Positions 48,237-55,867 of a DNA stretch of 64,000 nucleotides are shown here, in pieces (positions within the stretch are counted from its first letter, which is position 1; every line of letters starts with the position of its first letter). Made by a program: the position numbers and the translations under genes. The stretch spans positions 62,001-126,000 of the forward strand of contig JANRKB010000010.1 of the NCBI GenBank assembly GCA_033763695.1, in the 5' to 3' direction. Below the pieces are notes generated by a model, which searched no databases, had not been told where the DNA came from, and saw nothing but the letters and a program-made list of their open reading frames with translations. This DNA comes from JANRKB01 sp033763695. Lineage in GTDB: Bacteria; Planctomycetota; Phycisphaerae; Phycisphaerales; UBA1924.

Positions 48237-48260
48237 AGAGACGGAGAGACAAAGAGACGG
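48237..48260 (+). repeat. Tandem 8-base repeats next to the inverted repeat
   Basis: Three units, AGAGACGG, AGAGACAA and AGAGACGG, are followed at about 48279-48305 by looser units of AGTCAC. The strand is strongly purine-biased. Confidence 0.6.
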
Positions 48261-48393
48261 AGTGCGAAAGGCAGAGAAGAAGTCACAAAGTCAGGAGTCA
48301 CGAAGACCGTTCGTGATCAGACAGGCCACCCCGCGGGGGCCGGGGGCACGTTCCACCCACCCTCCCAAGATCGTGCCGTGAGGCTCCCGCAAT

Positions 48394-48436
48394 AAGTTCC
48401 CCCGGGCGTACCACCATCGCCCGGGGGACTTTTCTT
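48394..48436 (+). terminator. Strong terminator after the inverted-repeat region
   Basis: A stem of about 14 bp (AAGTTCCCCCGGGCG / CGCCCGGGGGACTT, one bulge) with a 9-base loop is followed by TTTTCTTTT. Confidence 0.8.
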
Positions 48437-48592
48437 TTGCGTCAATTGCTGTGAGCGAATCGATGGCGCGGCACCGCTTTGGTCGTCACCTCGCATGAGT
48501 GGCGACAGCAGGCAAGCCGCGACAGAGCCTCGCTCGCGGAGTTGGTGCGTTCACATCGCTGTGGGCCGCGTGAGCGGGGGAGTGCCGCGGGC

Positions 48593-49294
48593 TCAGACTT
48601 CCGACGGCTCGGGCAGGCGCGTCGCGGCCAGATACTTGCGGGCTCGCGAGGTGTGGTCGCCGATGTCGATCTGCGATCCATCGCTGCGGAACCGCACCAC
48701 GCGGCCGACGCGGCAGAGCTTCGCCAGAGCCTGGTTGATGCTCGAACGCAGGCTGGTCGCCGCCGCCTCCGATTCGTAGCCAACTTCGGGCAGAGCTTCG
48801 GCGATTTCCTCAGTCGTCAGCGGCTCGGCATAGCGATCCATGCTCCAGATCGCCAAGATCGCGTCGCTGATGTTCTTGGGTGCACCGCCGCGGGGCCGGA
48901 GCGACGGCACGCTCGGCCGACCGAGCGTCACTTCAACCATCGGCTTGGGCTCCACCGTCGCGGGCGTGCCGAGCAGGCCGTTGAACGACATCATCTTCCG
49001 CTGCTGCGCCTGCATCAGGCGCTCGGCGTAGTCCTTGATCTGCGCGATGTTCGCTTCAACCTCGTTGGCGACCACCTGGTAGACCGAGCGGGCCTCACGC
49101 TCGCGAACGCGCTGCGCCTCGATCCATGCCGTCACCTGCTCAAGTTGCTGGGCCAACTCGACCATCGAGAGGTCCCCGACGGGGCGCTCGGCGTCGAAGG
49201 GAAGACGTGAGGATCCGCCGGTTCCAACCGACATGCCAAACGACGAGGAAGTGAGATTCATAAGGATCGCGCTCGGGAGGCCGTCATGGCTCAT
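48593..49294 (-). CDS. Hypothetical protein with coiled coil and winged-helix-like C-terminus
   Basis: The product has 233 residues. The middle (ELAQQLEQVTAWIEAQRVREREARSVYQ) is a predicted coiled coil. The C-terminus (DAILAIWSMDRYAEPLTTEEIAEALPEVGYE ... LAKLCRVGRVVRFRSDG) resembles a winged helix, as in DNA-binding or protein-binding regulators. No family name can be assigned. ATG 49294 has GGAG 4 bases upstream; ATG 49261 (MNLTSSSFGM) is an alternative. It is a single gene with no obvious partner. Confidence 0.65.
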   Translation of the reverse strand: MSHDGLPSAILMNLTSSSFGMSVGTGGSSRLPFDAERPVGDLSMVELAQQLEQVTAWIEAQRVREREARSVYQVVANEVEANIAQIKDYAERLMQAQQRKMMSFNGLLGTPATVEPKPMVEVTLGRPSVPSLRPRGGAPKNISDAILAIWSMDRYAEPLTTEEIAEALPEVGYESEAAATSLRSSINQALAKLCRVGRVVRFRSDGSQIDIGDHTSRARKYLAATRLPEPSEV

Positions 49295-49647
49295 CCCGCT
49301 CCGTGAAGGGCGTGCTGCTTGGTGACGTGCTCACCCGAAATCAGGCGAGTCGACGCACGAGAGATTCTTGGATGCTGGGCGGCAGAATCAATCCATCCCG
49401 CCATAATCACATGGGAATGGTGTGGAATTTCATCGATTGTTTGGATTTCGACCGATGCCCACCTCCAGCGTTCTCGGGCACGGCAACCCTACTGACATCG
49501 CTTGACGCCTTCTCCCGATCTGAAGGGATCCATCACGTTCGGACAACGTACAGACAGGTGATGCTTCGCTGCGGCGGTGTCGGATCCGCCTGATATGCTC
49601 TTGGTTCGATGACTTTCGCGGTTTCGAATGGTTTTGGGAGGCTCTTC
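49295..49647. other. Intergenic region between divergent genes
   Basis: No gene is seen. A TATGCT hexamer at 49594 may belong to a promoter of the prepilin-like gene, but no good -35 is 15-18 bases upstream. A GGCGG...CCGCC pairing lies at about 49572-49590. Confidence 0.4.
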
Positions 49648-50526
49648 ATGGCTCGTCGCAACAACCCACGCTCGGCTGCACACGGCCAAGGCTTCACGCT
49701 GATCGAGCTCTTGGTCGTCATCGGCATCATCGGCATCCTGATCGCCGTGAGCCTCGCCGCGGGCACCAAGGTCGTCGCCAGTGCCAAGGGTGCCTCGACC
49801 GGCGAGACGCTGCGCATCTTGCAGCAGTCGCTCGACGCGTACATCGATCAACGCGATGAACTCCCCGGCCCCTACGCGATCGCCAACAAGCAGAGCGGCA
49901 TCGGCATCGCCCTGAGCGATGCTCCGCCGCCGGAGCCGACCGACCCCGACCAGCTCAAGCTGTTCAACAACACGCCCAACGGGCTGTCGTGGTTCATCTT
50001 CCAGGTCCAGCAGGTCGACAAGGCCAGCGGGTCGTCCACCATCATCGACACCATCAACAGCAAGGTCCGTAGCACGCAGCTCAACGACGCCGACGTCATC
50101 GAGATCCCCCAAGGTGGCTCGATGGAGGGTTCGGAGGTCAAGCCGCCGACGACGGGGTGGAAGACCGTGCGGATCTATGACGCATGGGGCAAGCAGATCC
50201 GCTTCGTACACCCCAAGCTCAGCGGCGAGTACAAGTCGATGCCGATCATCCCGCCGTCGACCACCTCGACGACGATGAGCCTGCTGCCCTACCCCGAGGC
50301 TCCGCTCGCGACGATCTATGCCCCGTTCTACAACGGCAAGTCCGAAGACAAACTCGCCCGCTCGGCCGACCCGACCGGCGCGAAGTGGGGCCCGGCCAAC
50401 TCCGACGGCGGAGCGTGCATCGGCGGCCGCCCGTACTTCTACTCCGAAGGCGGCGACGGCAAGGCGTGGGACACCGCGGACAACGTCTATTCCAGCAAGC
50501 CGCGTTTGCCGGTGTACAAGAACTGA
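49648..50526 (+). CDS. Prepilin-like protein (pseudopilin, GspG-like)
   Basis: The product has 292 residues. The leader MARRNNPRSAAHGQG is followed by FTLIELLVVIGIIGILIAVS, and a long amphipathic helix (STGETLRILQQSLDAYIDQRDELPGPY) follows. This looks more like a type II secretion pseudopilin than the DGHV proteins in the window; it has no DGH motif. The C-terminal part is unusually long for GspG (about 145 residues). The start at 49648 has GGGAGG 6 bases upstream; ATG 49609 is in frame but lacks one. There is no secretion operon around it. Confidence 0.83.
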   Translation: MARRNNPRSAAHGQGFTLIELLVVIGIIGILIAVSLAAGTKVVASAKGASTGETLRILQQSLDAYIDQRDELPGPYAIANKQSGIGIALSDAPPPEPTDPDQLKLFNNTPNGLSWFIFQVQQVDKASGSSTIIDTINSKVRSTQLNDADVIEIPQGGSMEGSEVKPPTTGWKTVRIYDAWGKQIRFVHPKLSGEYKSMPIIPPSTTSTTMSLLPYPEAPLATIYAPFYNGKSEDKLARSADPTGAKWGPANSDGGACIGGRPYFYSEGGDGKAWDTADNVYSSKPRLPVYKN

Positions 50527-50724
50527 CGCCGCGGGCGGCGGGTTGCGTTTGCATGGTGGGCCAACAACCATGGGCAGGCCTGCGGACGCCACTGCTCCGC
50601 GGGCGCAAAGACGCGACGGAGACCCACCGCCGCATGACGCCGGGGGCTGAGCCGCCTACACTGACCGCCGCGGCACCCGAGCCGCGTGTTTGCCTGCCTC
50701 GACAACCGGATTGACAGACACTCA

Positions 50725-50798
50725 CGGGGTGTAGCGCAGCTTGGTAGCGCGTCTCGTTCGGGACGAGAAGGTCGAAGGTTCAAATCCTTTCACCCCGA
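50725..50798 (+). tRNA. tRNA-Pro (anticodon CGG)
   Basis: A complete cloverleaf is present: acceptor CGGGGTG/CACCCCG (50725-50731 with 50791-50797), D arm GCGC/GCGC, anticodon stem TCTCG/CGAGA with loop TTCGGGA (anticodon 50759-50761), and T arm GAAGG/CCTTT with TTCAAAT. The CCA end is not encoded. Confidence 0.95.
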
Positions 50799-50809
50799 CT
50801 TGCATTCAG

Positions 50810-50846
50810 ACGCCCGTGAGCGGATCGCTCGCGGGCGTTTCTGTTT
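50810..50846 (+). terminator. Terminator after tRNA-Pro
   Basis: A 13-bp stem (ACGCCCGTGAGCG / CGCTCGCGGGCGT, one G-T pair) has a GAT loop and is followed by TTCTGTTTG. Confidence 0.8.
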
Positions 50847-50901
50847 GTGCTCTCGCAGCGCAAATCCCTCGCGATGCTCTTGTCGCACGCTCGTCCGCAA
50901 A

Positions 50902-53691
50902 CTACTTGCTTGCACCCTTGGCCCGCAGTTCTTCCGCCCAGTTGAGGATCACCTGAATCACGCGAGGCTCCCGCTCCCACGCCGGTCGCTCGATCATCAG
51001 GAACCCGCCCTCGGGCAACACCTCATAGCCGCTGAGATTCAGCACCGCATACGGGCCCGACGCCTTCATCTCGAACAGCCTGGTCGGCGCGGATACCTTC
51101 GGCTCAGCGCCGGAATAGTCGATGGCCGCGGCCATTATGGTGTCCTGCGCATCTCTGAAGAAGAGACGCTTTCCATCATGGGAGAATCGTGGGACACGCC
51201 CCCCGTTGGTCGACACCTGCACGTTGGGCCCGCTGGCGCCCAGAGGCCCGAGATAGATCTCCGCGCGCCCCGACTCGTCCGAGGTGTACGCGATCCACGT
51301 GCCGTCGGGTGAGACGCGGCCGTCCATCTCGAACGCCGGGCTGTTCCGCACGGGCGTGAACGACCCTTTCGTGTAGTTGTACAGGAACAAGTCCGGCTTG
51401 CTCGTGACATCGAGCACGCCGCTTTCAACCAGCAACCCCGAGCCGTCGGGAAGATCCTGGAGCGCGTTGTCGAACCGGCCGGATGTGCCGGGCAGAATCG
51501 TGGGGTCTCCGCCGCCGACCGGCCACTTCGCAAGACTGGTGACCCCTTGCGCATCGCTCTGCCCGGTCACGATCGACGCGCCATCGGCCGACCACTTCGG
51601 CGAGAACACCTCAGTCTTGGAGTTCACCAGCGACATCGATCGCCGTTCGAGATCGAGCACCCACATCTCGACTTTGCTGCGGAGCGTGGTAAGTACGACC
51701 TTGCGTCCATCGGGAGAGACCACAGGATTCATCAGGTACGTATCGGTCCTGTCGAGGATCGGCGTGGGATTTCCCGACTCATCGACGCGGACGAGGCGTC
51801 GATCGCCGCCGTACCGGGCGCCGGGCACATAGGCGAACGAACCGCTCGGAGACGCGCCGATGTACGCCGAGTCCATCCACATGTCGGTGAGGACCCGTTC
51901 GAGCGCGACCGTCGGCTCGCCGACGGTGACGCCGCGCTTGGGGTCAAAGCCCACGGTCATCACCGTTGTTCCGCGCGTGAAGATCAGGCGGTCGGGTGCG
52001 ATGAGGCGCGGCTCGGTTGCCGCACGGAGCACGGTGCGAACGCGGCCGTCCTTGAGTGAGACGGCGACAAGGTTGTACTCCTCGGTGGAGAAACCGCTCC
52101 ACGAGTCCGACAGGATGTAGTCCGCGCCCGGCACCGCGACCGGGACGTTGAATCCCCCGATCGCGAGGTCGCCGCTGACCGTCGTCGCGCCCGGGCCGGC
52201 CTTGGCGAGTTGAACGGGCTTGCCGCCGCTCACGCCAACGCGCCAGAGCCCCGAAGGCCCGGCACCCCAGACGATCGTGTCGTCGTCGAGCCACGCGAAG
52301 GAGGCGAAGTTATTCACCTCGCCGATGGTCAGCGCCGGGCCGCCCGCGGCGGGCATCTTCATCAAGCGCGACTTGGACGTGAACGCGATCCACGCGCCGT
52401 CGGGCGAGAAGAATGGATTGACGCCGTCTTCCGTGTTGGGCAGCACACGCGACTGGGCACTCGCGACCTCACGCACGCAGAGGTACGTCCGGTTGTCCGC
52501 CTCGGCGATGAACACGATCCGATCGCCCGCCGGGCTGATAGCGATGCCCGAGCCGCCTCCGATGTACGGCGGAAGCGTGTACCCCGCCGGCGGCTCGATC
52601 ATGAATCGCACAACGGGCGCAGGGGCCCGAGCCTTGCCGCCGAGCCCGACGCGCCCGGACCAGAGCGGGAATGTGCCACCGATGATCGCGACCGCCGCCA
52701 TGGCCGCCGCGAAGGCCGCAATGCCGCGGCGATGCCGAGGCTTCGCGTCTTCGTCGCGGCCGATCCCCAGCGCGGTACCGCGCGGGTCGCCGATCGCCTG
52801 CATCAGCATCAGTCGTGCGTCGCCGATGTCACGCAGCCGGCTTCCCCTGTCCTTGCTCAGGCACTGCGTGAGAAGCAACCGAACCGCCGCCGGCGTTTCC
52901 GCAGGCAGCGATCGAAAGTCCGTCTCCTTGTGCAGCGTCGCGCCGATCGCGTCGGCCACTGTTTCTCCGCGGAACGGCATCGCGCCAGACAGCATCTCAA
53001 AGAGAACGCAGCCGAACGAGAAAATGTCCGACCGCTTGTCCACCGACTTGCCGCGCGCCTGCTCGGGGCTCATGTACCCCGCCGTCCCCATGATCGCCCC
53101 GGGGATCGTCGGCGAGTGCAATCGCGCAGGCGACGTCACTGTCGGCGAGTCTTGCAACGCGGCCGCATTCGTCGACGACGATGCCGTGCCCTCCGCCGTC
53201 CGCGCCAGCCCAAAGTCCAACACCTTCACAACGCCCTCTGGCGTTACCATCACGTTGCCGGGCTTGAGATCCCGATGCACGATCCCCTTCTCGTGCGCGG
53301 CTTCGAGGGCCGCGGCGATCTGCGTCGCAATCGCCAGCGCCTCGTCCGCCGGAATCAGCGACTCGCCAAGTCGCTCGGCGAGCGTCGCGCCCTCGATGTA
53401 TTCCAGCACCAGAAACTGCTGTCCATCGGCGGACTCCAGGCCGTAGATGCCTCCCACGTTTGGATGATTCAGCGAAGCGAGCACCTTCGCCTCACGCTGA
53501 AACCGCGCCAGCCGATCCGGGTCGGCCGCAAGATCAGCTGGCAACGCCTTGATCGCGACCTGCCGATCGAGCTTCGGGTCCGTCGCGAGGTACACCACGC
53601 CCATGCCGCCGCGGCCGAGTTCACGCAGAATCTGGTATGGGCCGATGGCGGCGGGATTCACGAGGCGACAGTGTACGGGCGTGGGACCCAT
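50902..53691 (-). CDS. Membrane Ser/Thr protein kinase with TolB/PD40-like C-terminal repeats
   Basis: The product has 929 residues. The kinase domain (about 17-290) has glycine loop LGRGGMG (25-31), Lys48 in VAIK, HRDLKPGN (139-146) and DFG (159-161), with GTAGYMSPEQARG in the activation segment; all catalytic residues are present. A transmembrane helix (IAAFAAAMAAVAIIGGTFPLW) lies near 325-345. The rest is a six-bladed propeller of TolB/PD40 type, with repeated SPDG motifs such as NPFFSPDGAWIAFTS, VSPDGRKVVLTT and VSPDGTWIAYTS. The start could also be GTG 53661 (NPAAIGPYQIL). The target is unknown; it stands alone on this strand. Confidence 0.9.
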   Translation of the reverse strand: MGPTPVHCRLVNPAAIGPYQILRELGRGGMGVVYLATDPKLDRQVAIKALPADLAADPDRLARFQREAKVLASLNHPNVGGIYGLESADGQQFLVLEYIEGATLAERLGESLIPADEALAIATQIAAALEAAHEKGIVHRDLKPGNVMVTPEGVVKVLDFGLARTAEGTASSSTNAAALQDSPTVTSPARLHSPTIPGAIMGTAGYMSPEQARGKSVDKRSDIFSFGCVLFEMLSGAMPFRGETVADAIGATLHKETDFRSLPAETPAAVRLLLTQCLSKDRGSRLRDIGDARLMLMQAIGDPRGTALGIGRDEDAKPRHRRGIAAFAAAMAAVAIIGGTFPLWSGRVGLGGKARAPAPVVRFMIEPPAGYTLPPYIGGGSGIAISPAGDRIVFIAEADNRTYLCVREVASAQSRVLPNTEDGVNPFFSPDGAWIAFTSKSRLMKMPAAGGPALTIGEVNNFASFAWLDDDTIVWGAGPSGLWRVGVSGGKPVQLAKAGPGATTVSGDLAIGGFNVPVAVPGADYILSDSWSGFSTEEYNLVAVSLKDGRVRTVLRAATEPRLIAPDRLIFTRGTTVMTVGFDPKRGVTVGEPTVALERVLTDMWMDSAYIGASPSGSFAYVPGARYGGDRRLVRVDESGNPTPILDRTDTYLMNPVVSPDGRKVVLTTLRSKVEMWVLDLERRSMSLVNSKTEVFSPKWSADGASIVTGQSDAQGVTSLAKWPVGGGDPTILPGTSGRFDNALQDLPDGSGLLVESGVLDVTSKPDLFLYNYTKGSFTPVRNSPAFEMDGRVSPDGTWIAYTSDESGRAEIYLGPLGASGPNVQVSTNGGRVPRFSHDGKRLFFRDAQDTIMAAAIDYSGAEPKVSAPTRLFEMKASGPYAVLNLSGYEVLPEGGFLMIERPAWEREPRVIQVILNWAEELRAKGASK

Positions 53692-53734
53692 CGGTCCGGT
53701 CGGCGGCGATCAAAGCCGTCAGGATTCGGGGACT

Positions 53735-54220
53735 TCACACCTTCGCGTGCGCCGTCCCGCTCTTCTGCTCGGCCACCTGCCGCACGCGTGAGAGGCCATA
53801 CTCCCAGCCCTTGGGCATGCCTTCGCGATGCTCGGGCAGGATGGTGCCCAGTGCGCGATGGATGAGCGAGAGGCGCGTGCCGGAGCCTTCGGGCGTGAGG
53901 CGATACTGCACGTGATTGGTCGCGGCGAATGACATCATCATCGGGCCGGTGAGTTCCAGCAGGAACGGCGCCTTGATCACTTGGACGTGCCCCCAGAGAT
54001 GGCCGTAGGCGTGGCCGCCGGTGTGTCCCAGGTCGCGGAACCAGCGTCCGCCGGGCCACGGCTCGACCTTCATCGGGAACGGCGTGCCGTCGGGCATCTG
54101 GCTTCCCGGTCCGAGTTCTTCGAGCAGGCTGGCAAAGGCGATCTCCGGCGACGCGGCGATGAACACATCGTTGCGGATGTCGAGCGTCTGGATTGAATCG
54201 GTGTGCGATGGCGTCGTCAT
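53735..54220 (-). CDS. SRPBCC (AHSA1-like) domain protein
   Basis: The product has 161 residues. The START-like fold of this family binds hydrophobic ligands; typical segments are IRNDVFIAASPEIAFASLLEEL, WPGGRWFRDLG and HVQYRLTPEGSGTRLSLIHRALG. Such proteins often follow an ArsR regulator, as here, 11 bases downstream of it. The function is not known. The start MTTPSHTDS at 54220 has AAGGA 6 bases upstream. Confidence 0.85.
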   Translation of the reverse strand: MTTPSHTDSIQTLDIRNDVFIAASPEIAFASLLEELGPGSQMPDGTPFPMKVEPWPGGRWFRDLGHTGGHAYGHLWGHVQVIKAPFLLELTGPMMMSFAATNHVQYRLTPEGSGTRLSLIHRALGTILPEHREGMPKGWEYGLSRVRQVAEQKSGTAHAKV

Positions 54221-54231
54221 GGGCGTTCCTT

Positions 54232-54594
54232 TCACAAGTAGCGGGTTGGGCGTCTGCCTTCGGACTCGCGCTGCAAGCGTTCGGCACGCTGCTTGACGCG
54301 GTCCAACTGATGTGTCCACAGATGTTCGTACGCGATCAGCCAGTCGTGCATGGTCTTGAGTTCCTCAGGGCGCAGGCGATACAGGCGATGCTGACCTTGG
54401 CGTTCGACAGCGACCAGCCCGACCTCGCGCAGCACGCCAAGGTGCTTGGAGACGCTGGGCTGCGGCAAGCCAAGCGCCGCGACGATCGCGCCGACCGTCA
54501 AGACGCCCTTGCGTGCGAGCAGATCGATGATCGCCCGACGCGGCGGCTCCGCGATGGCGTTGAAGACGTCGGCTGCCGCGGCTGATCGTGCCAT
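54232..54594 (-). CDS. ArsR family transcriptional regulator
   Basis: The 120-residue protein has a winged helix with recognition helix PQPSVSKHLGVLREVGLV and wing RQGQHRLYRL. It lacks the CVC metal-binding motif of ArsR itself, so the signal is probably not a metal. It is the first gene of an operon with the SRPBCC protein, a pairing seen in many bacteria. The ATG at 54594 is 7 bases after a -10 box, so the transcript is probably leaderless, and a 20-bp palindrome fills the promoter spacer, implying autorepression. Confidence 0.9.
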   Translation of the reverse strand: MARSAAAADVFNAIAEPPRRAIIDLLARKGVLTVGAIVAALGLPQPSVSKHLGVLREVGLVAVERQGQHRLYRLRPEELKTMHDWLIAYEHLWTHQLDRVKQRAERLQRESEGRRPTRYL

Positions 54595-54600
54595 GGAGTA

Positions 54601-54628
54601 AATATATGCCGATATCGGCATATGTCAA
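54601..54628 (-). promoter_or_regulatory. ArsR operon promoter with internal operator
   Basis: Reading the minus strand, TTGACA (54628-54623) and TATATT (54606-54601) are 16 bases apart. Transcription should start at the A of the ArsR ATG. The spacer is almost entirely a perfect 20-bp palindrome. Confidence 0.75.
54604..54623. promoter_or_regulatory. 20-bp palindromic operator, probably bound by the ArsR protein
   Basis: The perfect palindrome is centred between 54613 and 54614, with half-site ATATGCCGAT. It overlaps the -35 and -10 elements, so a bound dimer would block transcription. Confidence 0.7.
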
Positions 54629-54745
54629 CCACCACGGTCAAAGAAGAGTGCGCAAGCACCCCGTGCAATCCCTGGGGCGACTCCGCGTTCTGCGGCCATT
54701 GGTCCGTCACCGCATGGGGGTTTCACGGTTCATCGCTTCGTCGCG

Positions 54746-55771
54746 TTGTTGCTGATTTCACTGGTTTCGAGCGTCGCTTTGGCCCAGAGCAAGGGCGCGT
54801 CGCCGCCCGGACCGTCGGCAGACTTTTCGGTCATTCTCGGACGACCCACGGAGCATGCCGTCACCGTGAGCGTGCTATCCGAGAAGGCGTGCGAGGCCGT
54901 CATCGAGTACGGCGTGAAGGCCGATGCGCTCTCGTCTCGCACGGCCGCGAAGACACTGCGCGCGGGTGTGCCGACGAAGTTTGAGATCACGGGCCTCGAG
55001 CCGGATCGCGCGTATGTCTATCGCGTTCGCACGCGAGCGGCGGGAGCCGCGGGCGGAGCGGGCACCGAGGCGGGATATGAAACGCGAACGGAGGCTTCGT
55101 TCCGGACGCGACGTGCCGCTCGCGAAGGGTTCACGTTCTGCGTGCAGGGCGATTCGCACCCGGAGCGACTTGGGCGGATGTACGACCCCGAGCTTTACGC
55201 GCGCGCTCTTCGCAACGTGGCGGCAGACAAACCCGACTTCTACTTCATGATGGGCGACGACTTCAGCATCGAGCGGCTCATCGAACGCGGCACGAAATCG
55301 CAGGATCCCGAAGCTCGCGGCGGCGTCGAGTAATCGCAGTTTTTCGAATGGGGAGGCCAGAACGCCGACGGCACGCCGGGCTTTGCGGCCCATCGCCCGG
55401 GTTGGCCCATGCCCATCCACGACTTGCTCGTCAACCATCGTGTCTCAGCTGCCTTTCACGGGCACGGCCACTTGTATGTGCATCGTGAACGCGATGACGT
55501 GCAGTATCAGTGCGTGCCGCAGCCGGGGAACCCGGTCGGCAACCCGCGAACCGCGGCGGAGTATGGATACGCGTCGGGTACCACCTTCGGCAGCCCCGGG
55601 CATGTCCGCGTCCGCGTTGGCCCAGACGAAGTTGTCGTGGAGTTTGTGCGATCCGCGGTCGCCGGGATGAAAGTCGAACGCGGCGGACGAGATATCGCGA
55701 AGGAAGACAACGGCGCGATCGTCGATCGATACAGCATCGCTGCACGAAAAGCGTCGACGCAAGACCGATGA
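54746..55771 (+). pseudogene. Decayed metallophosphoesterase gene
   Basis: The frame begins with a signal-like stretch (LLISLVSSVALAQ) and a fibronectin/PAP-type N-terminal domain (GLEPDRAYVYRVRTRA). It then reaches FTFCVQGDSHPE and FYFMMGDDFSI, metal-binding motifs of calcineurin-like phosphoesterases. After ARGGVE comes TAA (55331-55333). The same frame continues with FFEWGGQNADGTPGF, PIHDLLVNHRV and FHGHGHLYVH, the conserved C-terminal metal-binding end. The stretch normally between GDD and RGGVE (with the other metal histidines) is missing, so there is an internal deletion plus a stop. The true start is uncertain; an ATG at 54714 is in another frame. Confidence 0.65.
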
Positions 55772-55867
55772 TCGTCGTCTGCCTCAGCGCATGTCACGAC
55801 GATGCGAGCGGTCGCCCAACGCTCGCTCTGTATGTGCTGAAACTGTCTGGCTCGCAAACGACTTGGC

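Larger units (their letters stand above)
47862..48393. other. Non-coding region after nrdJ with an inverted-repeat segment
   Basis: No recognised gene lies here. Open frames on both strands (for example minus 48252-47830) read through but have no protein-like composition, and third-position GC is lower than in neighbouring genes. The region holds 22-bp inverted repeats at 47932 and 48209, a purine-rich tandem repeat at 48237 and a small CACGAA/TTCGTG hairpin at 48299-48315. A terminator closes it at 48394, so it may be transcribed with nrdJ or as a separate RNA. Confidence 0.5.

Noticed and set aside
55331..55333. Programmed readthrough or recoding of the in-frame stop in the phosphoesterase gene
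   Set aside because: The codon is TAA, not TGA, and a large conserved part of the domain is missing next to it, so decay is the simpler explanation.
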